Shown: piece after piece, positions 42,402 through 50,838 of the stretch | How positions within the stretch are numbered: position 1 is the stretch's first letter | Layout of the letters: the number at the start of each line of letters is the position of its first letter | Source: Pelomonas lactea | GTDB lineage: Bacteria > Pseudomonadota > Gammaproteobacteria > Burkholderiales > Burkholderiaceae_C | Length of the DNA: 64,000 bases | NCBI RefSeq assembly: GCF_043555885.1 | Contig: NZ_JBIGHX010000005.1 | Span: forward strand, 62,001-126,000 | Reading direction: 5' to 3' | Position numbers and translations under genes: made by a program | The notes under the pieces: model-generated | What the model was told of the DNA's origin: nothing | What the model saw: only the letters and a program-made list of their open reading frames with translations | The model's database searches: none

Positions 42402-42415
42402 TGAAAGCGCTTTCA
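42402..42415. promoter_or_regulatory. LacI-type operator at start of sugar ABC operon
   Basis: A perfect TGAAAGCGCTTTCA palindrome ends 4 bp before the ATG at 42420. A CACAAT -10-like box lies at 42394-42399, so transcription would begin inside the operator. Confidence 0.85.
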
Positions 42416-42419
42416 AACC

Positions 42420-43700
42420 ATGTCTGCAAACGAATCCATCTCCCGCCGTCACCTGCTGGCCGCCGCTGTGGGCGGCACGCTGGGGGTGGCTGCCGGCCCG
42501 GTGCGGGCGGCCCAGGCTGCGCCGCTGACGGTGGCGGCCTTCCCGCTGGTGGACGTCATCGCCAAGGACCTGCTGAAGGGCTGGGCCCAGCGCCACCCCG
42601 AGGTGCGTACCCAGGTCATCAGCCGCCAGTACGACGACCACCACACCGCCATGACGACGGCGCTGTCCACCTCGGGCCATCTGCCGGACGTCATCGCGCT
42701 GGAGACCAGCTACCTGGGCCGCTTCTCGCTGGGCACGGGGCTGGAGGACCTGTCCGCGCCGGCCTTCGGCGCCGAGCGCTTTCGCGACCGCTTCGTCAGC
42801 TTCGCCATCGATACCGCGCGCAACCGCGACGGCCGCATCGTCGCGATGCCGAGCGACATCGGTCCCGGCTCGCTGTTCTACCGCGTGGACCTGCTGGCCC
42901 AGGCCGGCCTGAAGGAAGACGACCTGACGCGCTCGTGGGAGAGCTACGTCGAGGCCGGCGCGCAGCTGAAGGCCCGGACCGGCGCCTACCTGATCGGCGA
43001 TGTGCGGCTGCTGAAGAACATGGTCGTGCGCGGCGGCACGCCGGCGGGCGAGGGGCAGTTCTTCGACAACCAGGGCCGCGCCCAGGTCACGTCGCCGCGT
43101 TTCGTGCGCGCGTTCGAGCTGGCCCGCAAGGTGCGCCAGATGGGCCTGGATGCGCGCGTGGAGGTCTGGCAGAACGACTGGGCCGAGATGCTCAAGCGCG
43201 GCCGCCTGGCCACCGAGATGTCCGGCGGCTGGATGGCCGGCCAGATGGCCAACTGGGTGGCGCCGGGCACCGCCGGCAAGTGGCGCGTGGCGCAGCTGCC
43301 CGAGAACACGTACTGCTCCTACGGCGGCACCTACTACGCCATCCCGCGCCGCTCGGCGCCCGAGAAGAAGCAGCTGGCCTGGCAGCTGGTGCAGGAGCTG
43401 ACGATGGACCGCCAGCGCCAGCTCGATGCCTTCCGCTCGCAGGACGCCTTCCCCGCGTTGCTGGCCGCGCAGGACGACGCCTTCTTCGACCAGCCCGTGC
43501 CCTTCCTCGGCGGCCAGCACGCCCGTGTGCTGTGGCGCGACGCGGCGCGGCGCATCCCCGTCGTGAAGATGCACAAGCAGCACAAGTTCGCCGACGAGGT
43601 CGTCGATGCCGAGCTCGACAACGTGCTCGAGTACGGCAAGCCCATTCCGAAGGCGCTGGAAGACGCCCAGGCCCTTCTCGTCCACCGAGCGAACCGCTGA
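42420..43700 (+). CDS. Sugar ABC transporter substrate-binding protein (Tat-exported)
   Basis: The 426-residue family 1 solute-binding protein has a twin-arginine signal (SRRHLLAAAVGG, residues 9-20; cleavage near 32). The mature part is MalE-like (LPDVIALETSYLGRF, GGWMAGQMANW). It delivers a sugar to the permeases encoded next, and with GH1 and GH16 in the operon the ligand is probably a beta-glucan oligosaccharide such as a gluco- or laminari-oligomer. No Shine-Dalgarno fits before the ATG because the LacI operator occupies that place. The start is still needed to keep the Tat signal. Confidence 0.93.
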   Translation: MSANESISRRHLLAAAVGGTLGVAAGPVRAAQAAPLTVAAFPLVDVIAKDLLKGWAQRHPEVRTQVISRQYDDHHTAMTTALSTSGHLPDVIALETSYLGRFSLGTGLEDLSAPAFGAERFRDRFVSFAIDTARNRDGRIVAMPSDIGPGSLFYRVDLLAQAGLKEDDLTRSWESYVEAGAQLKARTGAYLIGDVRLLKNMVVRGGTPAGEGQFFDNQGRAQVTSPRFVRAFELARKVRQMGLDARVEVWQNDWAEMLKRGRLATEMSGGWMAGQMANWVAPGTAGKWRVAQLPENTYCSYGGTYYAIPRRSAPEKKQLAWQLVQELTMDRQRQLDAFRSQDAFPALLAAQDDAFFDQPVPFLGGQHARVLWRDAARRIPVVKMHKQHKFADEVVDAELDNVLEYGKPIPKALEDAQALLVHRANR

Positions 43701-43702
43701 CC

Positions 43703-44599
43703 ATGAGCTTGCGCATCCCTTCCCGCTGGGCGCCGTACCTGCTGGTCAGCCCCTTCCTGATCCTGTTCGCCGTCTTCGGCCTGTTCCCGCTGCTGTTCTC
43801 GGCCTGGCTGGCGTTCCAGTCGTGGGAGCCCACCAGCGGCATCGAGGCGATGACCTTCGTCGGCTTCGACAACTTCGTCTTCGCGCTGACCGACGGGTGG
43901 TTCTGGAAGTCGCTGAAGAACACGCTGTGGCTGGCCGTCGCATCCGGGCTGCCGCAGCACCTCGTCGCGCTGCCGCTGGCGGTGTTCCTGCACCAGGCCT
44001 TCGGCCGCTGGCGCGGGCTGTTCTCGGGCGCCTACTTCCTGCCCTACATCACGTCCACCGTCGCCATCGCGATGCTGGCCGGCTCGCTGTTCTCCACCGA
44101 CTACGGCCTCATCAACCAGGCGCTGCATGCGCTGTTCGGCACCGAGAACATCAACTGGATGCGCTCGCCCGACGCCATCAAGCCGGCCGTCGCGATGGTG
44201 GTGTTCTGGCGCTACGTCGGCTTCAACCTCGTGCTGTACCTGGCCGCGCTGCAGACCATCCCGCACGACCTCTACCAGGCCGCCAAGCTCGACGGCGCGG
44301 GCCCGTGGCAGCAGTTCCTGCGCATCACGCTGCCGGGCCTCAAGCCCATGATCCTGTTCGGCGTCACGCTGTCCATCATCGGCGGGCTGCAGCTGTTCGA
44401 GGAGCCCTTCATCCTCACCAACGGCAAGGGCGGCGCCGACCAGCAGGGCATGACGGTGGCCATGTACCTGTACCGCCTGGCGTTCGACTTCAGCGACTTC
44501 GGCGGCGCCAGCGCGCTGGCCTGGCTGATGTTCGGCCTCATCGCGCTGCTGACCTGGCTGACGAACAAGGCGTTTGCGGATCGGCAGGTGCAGCGATGA
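43703..44599 (+). CDS. Sugar ABC transporter permease (MalF-type)
   Basis: The 298-residue inner-membrane protein has six hydrophobic segments and the EAA loop YQAAKLDGAGPWQQFLRIT that contacts the ATPase. The gene starts 2 bp after the binding-protein stop and ends in an ATGA overlap with the second permease. The frame is open far upstream, but homology and the membrane segments begin at MSLRIPSRW. Confidence 0.94.
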   Translation: MSLRIPSRWAPYLLVSPFLILFAVFGLFPLLFSAWLAFQSWEPTSGIEAMTFVGFDNFVFALTDGWFWKSLKNTLWLAVASGLPQHLVALPLAVFLHQAFGRWRGLFSGAYFLPYITSTVAIAMLAGSLFSTDYGLINQALHALFGTENINWMRSPDAIKPAVAMVVFWRYVGFNLVLYLAALQTIPHDLYQAAKLDGAGPWQQFLRITLPGLKPMILFGVTLSIIGGLQLFEEPFILTNGKGGADQQGMTVAMYLYRLAFDFSDFGGASALAWLMFGLIALLTWLTNKAFADRQVQR

Positions 44600-45414
44600 A
44601 GACGACCCCGAAGCTGCTGGCCTACGCCATCGTCGGCATCGGCGCGCTGTTCATGCTGGCGCCGTTCTATTTCATGTTCGTGTTCGCGACGCAGTCGCGC
44701 ACCGACATCTTCAACGTGCCGCCACCGCTGTTCTTCAGCGGCGAGCTGCTGAACAACATTGCCGTGCTGACGACGCGGCTGCCGTTCTGGAAGAACGTTG
44801 GCTGGAGCCTGTACGTGGGCCTCATGTCCACGGCGCTCACGCTGCTGTTCTGCTCCATGGCCGGCTACGCGTTCGCGCTGCTGGAGTTCCGCTTCAAGAA
44901 GGCGCTGTTCGCGCTGGTCATGGCGACGCTGATGGTGCCCTCGTTCATGAACATGATCCCCAGCTTCATGGTCATGGACGCGCTGGGCTGGATCGACACC
45001 CACCGCGCGCTGTATCTGCCCGGTGCGGCCAGCGCGTTCGGCATCTTCCTGATGCGCCAGTTCGCGGCCAGCACCGTGCCCAAGGAGCTGCTCAGCGCCG
45101 CGCGCATCGACGGCGCCAGCGAGCTGGGCATCTACTGGCGCATCGCGCTGCCGCTGATGAAGCCGGCGCTGGGCACGCTGGGCCTCATCACGTTCATCAG
45201 TTCATGGAACAACTTCATGAACCCGCTGATCGTCATGCGCAGCGCCGAGAACTACACGCTGCCGCTGGCGCTGCGCAGCCTGTTCAGCACCACCAGCACC
45301 GAATGGGGCGCGCTGATGGCGGGCTCCGCCATCGCCACGCTGCCGCTCATCGTCCTCTTCGTCATCTCCTCGCGCCAATTGATCGCGGGCCTGACCGCCG
45401 GCGCCGTCAAGTAA
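44596..45414 (+). CDS. Sugar ABC transporter permease (MalG-type)
   Basis: The 272-residue inner-membrane protein has six hydrophobic segments and the EAA loop LLSAARIDGASELGIYWRI. It pairs with the MalF-type permease. No ATPase gene follows; GH1 comes next. The nearest ATPase is at 49777-50838, on the other strand. Confidence 0.94.
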   Translation: MKTTPKLLAYAIVGIGALFMLAPFYFMFVFATQSRTDIFNVPPPLFFSGELLNNIAVLTTRLPFWKNVGWSLYVGLMSTALTLLFCSMAGYAFALLEFRFKKALFALVMATLMVPSFMNMIPSFMVMDALGWIDTHRALYLPGAASAFGIFLMRQFAASTVPKELLSAARIDGASELGIYWRIALPLMKPALGTLGLITFISSWNNFMNPLIVMRSAENYTLPLALRSLFSTTSTEWGALMAGSAIATLPLIVLFVISSRQLIAGLTAGAVK

Positions 45415-45432
45415 GAACAACAGAAGCTCTCC

Positions 45433-46770
45433 ATGTCCCACGCTCCCCTGTCCCGTCAATTCCCGCCCGACTTCGTCTGGGGCGTGGCCACCAGCAGCTT
45501 CCAGATCGAGGGTGGCGCCCATGAAGACGGCAAGGGCGAGTCCATCTGGGACCGCTTCTGCCGCCAGCCCGGCGTCATCGCCGATGCGAGCAACGGCGAC
45601 GTGGCCTGCGACCACTTCCACCGGCTGGAGGAAGACCTCGACCTCATCGCGTCGCTGGGCGTCAACGCCTACCGCTTCTCCATCGCCTGGCCGCGCGTGC
45701 AGCCTGCCGGCCACGGCGAGTTCAACCCCAAGGGCCTGGACTTCTACGAGCGCCTGGTCGACGGCCTGAAGCAGCGCGGCATCCAGGCCTGGGCCACACT
45801 GAACCACTGGGACCTGCCGCAAGGCCTGCAGGACCGCGGCGGCTGGAACGACCGTGACACGGTGCACCGCTTCGTCGACTACGCGCGCCACGTGCAGGCC
45901 CGGCTGGGCGACCGGCTCGACGGCCTGACCACGCACAACGAACCCTGGGTCGTCGCCACGCTGGGCCACGACAAGGGCATCTTTGCGCCCGGCCTCAAGA
46001 GCCGCAAGGTCGCCGCGCAGGTGTCGCACCACCTGCTGCTCAGCCACGGCCTGGCGCTGCAGGCGCTGCGCGCCGACGGCGCGACCGCCAAGCTGGGCAT
46101 CGTGCTGAACCTGTCGTCCACCGTGCCGGCCACGGCCATGCCGGCTGATGTGGCCGCCGCGAAGCTGGCCGACTCGCACAGCCGGCGCTGGTACGCCGAC
46201 CCGCTGTTCAAGGGCGCCTACCCCGAGGACGCGCTGGCCGACCTGGGCGCCGACGCACCGGTCGTGCAGCCCGGCGACATGGCGGCCATCCAGCAGCCCA
46301 TGGACTACCTGGGCGTCAACTACTACACCCGCTCCGTCATCGCCGCCAGCGGCGAGGAATGGAACGCCAAGGGCCGCGGCCTGCCGGTGTCGGACATGGA
46401 CTGGGAGATCTACCCCGACGGCCTGACCGACCTGCTGGTGCTGCTGAAGAACGACTACGCCAACCTGCCGCCCGTCTACATCACCGAGAACGGCGGCGCC
46501 TTCCGGGACGACGCCGTCGTGCTGGGCCGCGTGCAGGACGACGACCGCGTGGCCTACCTGCAGACCCACATCGCCGCCGTCGCCAGCGCGCTGCAGCAGG
46601 GCGTGCCCATGGCCGGCTACATGGTCTGGAGCCTGATGGACAACTTCGAATGGGCCAGCGGCTACCTGAAGCGTTTCGGCATCGTGCATGTCGACTACGG
46701 CACGCAGGTCCGCACGCCCAAGGCCAGCGCCGACTGGTACCGCGACTTCCTGCTGGCCTGCAAGGGCTGA
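45433..46770 (+). CDS. bglB: GH1 beta-glucosidase
   Basis: The 445-residue cytoplasmic GH1 enzyme has acid/base E170 in THNEP and nucleophile E352 in YITENGG, plus the N-terminal FVWGVATSSFQIEG signature. The length is full for the family. It would hydrolyse imported beta-gluco-oligosaccharides to glucose. It is 18 bp from the second permease and under the same LacI operator. The symbol is by family only. Confidence 0.95.
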   Translation: MSHAPLSRQFPPDFVWGVATSSFQIEGGAHEDGKGESIWDRFCRQPGVIADASNGDVACDHFHRLEEDLDLIASLGVNAYRFSIAWPRVQPAGHGEFNPKGLDFYERLVDGLKQRGIQAWATLNHWDLPQGLQDRGGWNDRDTVHRFVDYARHVQARLGDRLDGLTTHNEPWVVATLGHDKGIFAPGLKSRKVAAQVSHHLLLSHGLALQALRADGATAKLGIVLNLSSTVPATAMPADVAAAKLADSHSRRWYADPLFKGAYPEDALADLGADAPVVQPGDMAAIQQPMDYLGVNYYTRSVIAASGEEWNAKGRGLPVSDMDWEIYPDGLTDLLVLLKNDYANLPPVYITENGGAFRDDAVVLGRVQDDDRVAYLQTHIAAVASALQQGVPMAGYMVWSLMDNFEWASGYLKRFGIVHVDYGTQVRTPKASADWYRDFLLACKG

Positions 46771-46801
46771 CGGCACAACGACAACACCTGGAGACCACCC
46801 G

Positions 46802-47731
46802 ATGAAGCCCCTGACCCCGCCGCCGCGCCCCTGGCGCAGCGTCCTGCCTGCCGTCGCCTTTGCACTGACCGCGTGCGGCGGTGGCGGCGGCTCGGCCACC
46901 GCCGCGACGCCGGCTGCTGCCGCCCCGCCGGCACCTGCCGCCCCGCCGGCACCTGCCGCCTCCGCGCCGTCCAACCGCTGGACGCTGGTGTGGAGCGACG
47001 AGTTCAACGGCGCCGCCGGCACGGTGCCCGACGCCAAGACCTGGAACTACGACCTCGGCAACGCCGAGAACAACGGCTGGGGCAACCACGAGCACCAGTA
47101 CTACACGTCGAACGCGCGCAACGCGCAGACCGACGGCAGCGGCATGCTGGTCATCACCGCCGAGAAGGCCAGCAACCCCGGCCCCTGCTGGCATGGCAAG
47201 CCCTGCGACTACACGTCGGCCCGCATCCACACCAGCGGCAAGGTCGGCTTCACCTACGGCAAGGTCGAGGCGCGCATGAAGCTGCCCACGGGCAAGGGTG
47301 TCTGGCCGGCCTTCTGGACGCTGGGTGCCGACATCGCCACCAACCCGTGGCCCAAGTCGGGCGAGATCGACATCATGGAGTTCGTGCCGCAGACCCCCAA
47401 CTCGGTCTACGGCACGCTGCACGGCCCGGGCTACTCCGGCGCGCAGGGCATCGGCAAGCCGCTGGACCTCGGCGCGCCGGTGATCGATGACTTCCACACC
47501 TACACCATCATCAAGCGGCCCAACGAGATCATCTGGCAGGTCGACGGCAAGGAGTACCACCGCCTCTCGCCCGACAAGCTGCCCGCCGGCGGCACCTGGG
47601 TGTTCGAGAAGCCCTTCTTCGTGATCCTCAACCTCGCCATCGGCGGCGACTGGCCCGGCGCGCCCGATGCCACCACGCCGGCCACGTCGCGCATGCTGGT
47701 CGACTGGGTGCGCATCTACAAAGAGGACTGA
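46802..47731 (+). CDS. GH16 beta-glucanase lipoprotein
   Basis: The 309-residue protein has a lipoprotein signal with lipobox LTAC (C25), a Gly/Ala/Pro-rich spacer (about 26-56) and a GH16 domain with GEIDIME (nucleophile E188, acid/base E193) and WSDEFNG at the start. As a lipoprotein it is probably anchored to the outer membrane and cuts mixed-linkage or beta-1,3-glucan near the uptake system. It lacks the crystallin and CBM6 domains of the other GH16. It is the last gene of the ABC operon (31 bp after GH1). Confidence 0.94.
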   Translation: MKPLTPPPRPWRSVLPAVAFALTACGGGGGSATAATPAAAAPPAPAAPPAPAASAPSNRWTLVWSDEFNGAAGTVPDAKTWNYDLGNAENNGWGNHEHQYYTSNARNAQTDGSGMLVITAEKASNPGPCWHGKPCDYTSARIHTSGKVGFTYGKVEARMKLPTGKGVWPAFWTLGADIATNPWPKSGEIDIMEFVPQTPNSVYGTLHGPGYSGAQGIGKPLDLGAPVIDDFHTYTIIKRPNEIIWQVDGKEYHRLSPDKLPAGGTWVFEKPFFVILNLAIGGDWPGAPDATTPATSRMLVDWVRIYKED

Positions 47732-47807
47732 GCCACGCCCCCGCCGCGCGCCGGGCCATCGCGGGCACCGGCGCGGCGGCACTCCGGCGCCCGCGTTGCC
47801 GCCCACC

Positions 47808-48341
47808 ATGCACCGTCTGCTCTCGACCCTGACGCTGGCCGTCTTTGCCGGCCTGCTCGCCACCCCGGCCGCGCACGCGCTGGACGTCAAGCTGCCCTTC
47901 GGCACGCTTGCCGCGCCCGACGGCGTCACCGCCGTGAACCGCGAGGAGAAGCCCGACAAGGCCGGCAAGCCCGCCGGCATGGCGATCTACTCGCGCACCA
48001 AGGACCCCAAGGCCGTCTTCATCCTGGTGTGGAACTACGCCGAGCCGGACCCGGCCCGGCCGTACGACCCGCTGGACGGTGCCGTCAAGATCGGCAACCC
48101 CTTCGACAAGGCGCTGACCCGCGACGCGGCGAAGCCCGTGCAGGTGGGCGGCGTCGACGGCGGCCGCTACGACGGCCTGCTGCCCAATGGCCAGCGCGCC
48201 GTCAGCTATGTGGCGGTGAAGGACGGCTACCGGCTCGTCGTGCTGATGAAGTCGCCGCCGGACAGCCCCTACCAGGAACTCACGGAGCAGTTCTCGCGCA
48301 GCGTCGAAGGCTTCGTGTGGAGCGCGCCGGCGGCGCCCTGA
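47808..48341 (+). CDS. Small secreted protein of unknown function (paralogue A)
   Basis: The 177-residue protein has a signal peptide (about 1-25) and an unrecognised mature domain with conserved blocks shared with the next gene: F-x-APDG, KPxKxGKPxGM, GNPFDxxLTRDAAKP, GGVDGxR and SPYxELTxQFS. It has no cysteines in the mature part and no metal motif. It follows the GH16 lipoprotein by 76 bp and may be read from the same operon. No function is assigned. Confidence 0.8.
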   Translation: MHRLLSTLTLAVFAGLLATPAAHALDVKLPFGTLAAPDGVTAVNREEKPDKAGKPAGMAIYSRTKDPKAVFILVWNYAEPDPARPYDPLDGAVKIGNPFDKALTRDAAKPVQVGGVDGGRYDGLLPNGQRAVSYVAVKDGYRLVVLMKSPPDSPYQELTEQFSRSVEGFVWSAPAAP

Positions 48342-48384
48342 CGCGGCCCCGGGCTCAGGGAATGCCCGGGCGTGGATCACGGGA

Positions 48385-48415
48385 GGGCGCGGGCATGCTC
48401 GCGCCCTTTCATTTT
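48385..48415 (+). terminator. Hairpin with T-rich tail between the two paralogues
   Basis: GGGCGCG (48385-48391) pairs with CGCGCCC (48400-48406), followed by TTTCATTTT. It ends 11 bp before the ATG of paralogue B, so it would end the upstream operon. It also covers the place where a ribosome site for paralogue B should be. Confidence 0.65.
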
Positions 48416-48425
48416 GTTCATCGCC

Positions 48426-48971
48426 ATGCGCCGCCTGCTCGTTCCACTCGCCCTCTTCGCCAGCCTGCTCCCCGCCCATGCCGAGAGCGTGAAGACGCCG
48501 TGCGGCAGCTTCGCCGCACCGGACGGCCTGCAGGTGCTGGACCGTGACGACAAGCCCGACGCCAAGACCGGCAAGCCGTCGGGCATGGTGGTGTTCTCGC
48601 GCGCCAACGACCTGCCGCGCGCCGTCTTCATCGTCGTCTGCAGCTACACCGAGCCCGATGCCGCCAAGCCCTTCGATGCGCAGGAAGCGGCCGTGCGCAT
48701 GGGCAACCCCTTCGACCGCAAGCTGACTCGCGACGCCGCGAAGCCGCAGGCCGTCGGCGGCGTGGACGGCGCACGCTTCGAGGGCACGCTGCCCAATGGC
48801 CTGCGCGCCATCAGCTACACCGCCGACAAGGGCGGCTACCGCCTCGTCGTGCTGCTCAAGGGGCCGGCCAACAGCCCCTACAGGGAGCTGACGGACCAGT
48901 TCGCCAAAGGCATCGAGGGCTTCAGCTGGATGCTGCCGGCTGCGGACGGCGCGGCCTCCGCGCCGCAGTGA
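48426..48971 (+). CDS. Small secreted protein of unknown function (paralogue B)
   Basis: The 181-residue protein has a signal peptide (about 1-20) and is a tandem paralogue of 47808-48341, roughly half identical in the mature region. It has two cysteines in the mature part (CGSF near the start and VVCSY) that paralogue A lacks, so a disulphide is possible. No Shine-Dalgarno is visible because a terminator-like hairpin lies just upstream. Function is unknown. Confidence 0.8.
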   Translation: MRRLLVPLALFASLLPAHAESVKTPCGSFAAPDGLQVLDRDDKPDAKTGKPSGMVVFSRANDLPRAVFIVVCSYTEPDAAKPFDAQEAAVRMGNPFDRKLTRDAAKPQAVGGVDGARFEGTLPNGLRAISYTADKGGYRLVVLLKGPANSPYRELTDQFAKGIEGFSWMLPAADGAASAPQ

Positions 48972-48999
48972 GCCGCTGAGCGGCCGGCGCCCCGCCGGC

Positions 49000-49698
49000 T
49001 CATTCGCGCCGGAAGGCGATGTCGACGTCCACCGTGCGCGCCTGCGCCAGTGGTGCGAACTGCCACTGCAGCACCGCGTCGGTGGCGGGCCGGGCCAGCC
49101 GGCGCGGTGCGTCAGCCAGTGCCTCGGCCTTGCTGACGCTGCCGTTGGCTTCCACCGTGAAGCGCACCGTTACCGTGCGCGAGCCGGTCACCAGCAGCGA
49201 CTGGGCCGTGGCCGACAGCACCGGTGCCACGTAGCGCTGCAGTTGCAGCGGCACCTCGTCGGCGTCGTCGGCCTCGGCCTCCGGCTCGGCTGCCGGCGGT
49301 GTGGGCGTGGGCATGGGGGCGCTGCCGGCCGGCGCGGCAAACGACGCGGCGGCGGGCTCGGGCTGCGGCGTGGCGGCGTGCTCGCTGGCCGCCACCAAGG
49401 CCGGGGCCGGCGCCGCCGCAGCCGTGCCGGCGGGCGTGTCGGCACGCGCCGTGGCCGCCGGCCGCGGTGCGGCGTGCGGCGCGGCGGTGGTTGCGGGTGG
49501 GGCGGGCTTGCGCGGCTTGTCGGCCGCGTCGGCCGGCTTGGTCCTCACCGTCTGGAACTTGATGAAGCTGAGCACCTTCTCCGCGTCGCGGCGGGCCCGC
49601 TCGGCGTCGGTGAGGGGTGGCGTCTGGGCGGCGCTCAGCAGCGGCAGGGTCAGGCTCAGGGCGGTCAGCAAACGGGACAGTCGGGCGGACAGGGGCAT
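49000..49698 (-). CDS. Protein with TonB C-terminal domain
   Basis: The 232-residue protein has a signal-peptide-like N-terminus (about 1-23, ending SAAQ), a short charged segment, a long Ala/Pro-rich spacer (about 58-145) and a C-terminal TonB_C fold (about 150-232, VTVRFTVEANGSVSKAEAL, AVLQWQFAPL). Canonical TonB keeps its N-terminal helix as an inner-membrane anchor; here the segment looks cleavable, so it may be periplasmic. An in-frame ATG at 49743 is less likely. It could energise one of the receptors or act as a periplasmic binding protein. Confidence 0.75.
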   Translation of the reverse strand: MPLSARLSRLLTALSLTLPLLSAAQTPPLTDAERARRDAEKVLSFIKFQTVRTKPADAADKPRKPAPPATTAAPHAAPRPAATARADTPAGTAAAAPAPALVAASEHAATPQPEPAAASFAAPAGSAPMPTPTPPAAEPEAEADDADEVPLQLQRYVAPVLSATAQSLLVTGSRTVTVRFTVEANGSVSKAEALADAPRRLARPATDAVLQWQFAPLAQARTVDVDIAFRRE

Positions 49699-49776
49699 GA
49701 ACGAGGCGGCGGGAACGGGGTCAGCAGGGTATGCAAGAGCCATTCCACCAGATGTCCGTGACGCCGGCCCGCGCCG

Positions 49777-50838
49777 TCACGTCTCGATACGATCTCCCGC
49801 GGCGTCGAACCACAGCGTCTTGGCCGCATCGAAGCCGAAGCGCACCGCCTCGCCGTCCGCCACCTCGGGCTGGCCCGGCAGCACGGCCGACACGGTGACC
49901 CCGGCGCTGGCCATCCAGACGACGTGCTGGTTGCCCAGCGGCTCGACGAGCTGGATCTGCGCGGTGAAGGGCTGGTCGGCGCCCAGCTTCACGTTCTCGG
50001 GCCGCACGGCCAGCGTCAGCACCTCGCCCTGCTTGCGCGCGGCCAGCGCGGCGGGCAGCGGCAGCTTGAGCGCGGGCGACACGAACAGGCCGCCTTCGCC
50101 CACCTGGCCGTCGATGCGGTTGATGGACGGCGAGCCGACGAAGCCGGCCACGCGCAGGTTCTTCGGCCGGTCGTAGACCTCGGCCGGCGTGCCCACCTGC
50201 TGGATCACGCCCTGGTGCATGACGACGATGCGCGTGGCCAGCGTCATCGCCTCCACCTGGTCGTGCGTCACGTAGATCATCGTGTTGCCCAGGCGCTGGT
50301 GCAGTTGCTTGAGCTCGCGGCGCAGGTCGGTGCGCAGCTTGGCGTCGAGGTTGGACAGCGGCTCGTCCAGCAGCAGCACCTTGGCCTCGCGCACGACGGC
50401 GCGGCCGATCGCCACGCGCTGGCGCTGGCCGCCGGAGAGCTGGCCCGGCCGGCGCTCCAGCAAGGGGCCCAGCTGCAGCATGTCGGCCGCGGCGGCCACG
50501 CGCTTCTCCAGCTCGGCCTTGGGCGTCTTGGCCATCTTCAGCGGGAAGGCGAGGTTCTCCTTCACCGTCATCGTCGGGTACAGCGCATAGCTCTGGAACA
50601 CCATGCCCACGCCGCGCTGGCTGGGCTCGGCGTGCGTGGCGTCCTGCTCGCCGATGTGGATGCTGCCGCCGCTGACCGGGTTCAGGCCCGCGATGGTGTG
50701 CAGCAGCGTGCTCTTGCCGCAGCCGGACGGGCCCAGCAGCACGAGGAACTCGCCGCCGTGGACGTCAAGGTCCAGGCCCTTGATGACCTCGTGGTTGCCG
50801 AAGCGGATGCTGAGGTCCTGGATGTGAACGCGGGTCAA
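49777..50838 (-). CDS. Sugar ABC transporter ATP-binding protein (MsmK/UgpC type)
   Basis: The 353-residue ATPase has Walker A GPSGCGKST, signature LSGGQRQRVAIGRA, Walker B VLLLDEPLSNLDAKLR, the H-loop YVTHDQ and a C-terminal TOBE/MalK regulatory domain (about 235-353). The start is TTG at 50838, which overlaps the preceding stop as TTGA and has AGGAGA 6 bp upstream; no ATG fits. It is coupled to the binding protein at 50835-52064, with no permease gene beside it. It may also serve the MalF/MalG permeases at 43703-45414, which lack an ATPase. Confidence 0.94.
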   Translation of the reverse strand: MTRVHIQDLSIRFGNHEVIKGLDLDVHGGEFLVLLGPSGCGKSTLLHTIAGLNPVSGGSIHIGEQDATHAEPSQRGVGMVFQSYALYPTMTVKENLAFPLKMAKTPKAELEKRVAAAADMLQLGPLLERRPGQLSGGQRQRVAIGRAVVREAKVLLLDEPLSNLDAKLRTDLRRELKQLHQRLGNTMIYVTHDQVEAMTLATRIVVMHQGVIQQVGTPAEVYDRPKNLRVAGFVGSPSINRIDGQVGEGGLFVSPALKLPLPAALAARKQGEVLTLAVRPENVKLGADQPFTAQIQLVEPLGNQHVVWMASAGVTVSAVLPGQPEVADGEAVRFGFDAAKTLWFDAAGDRIET

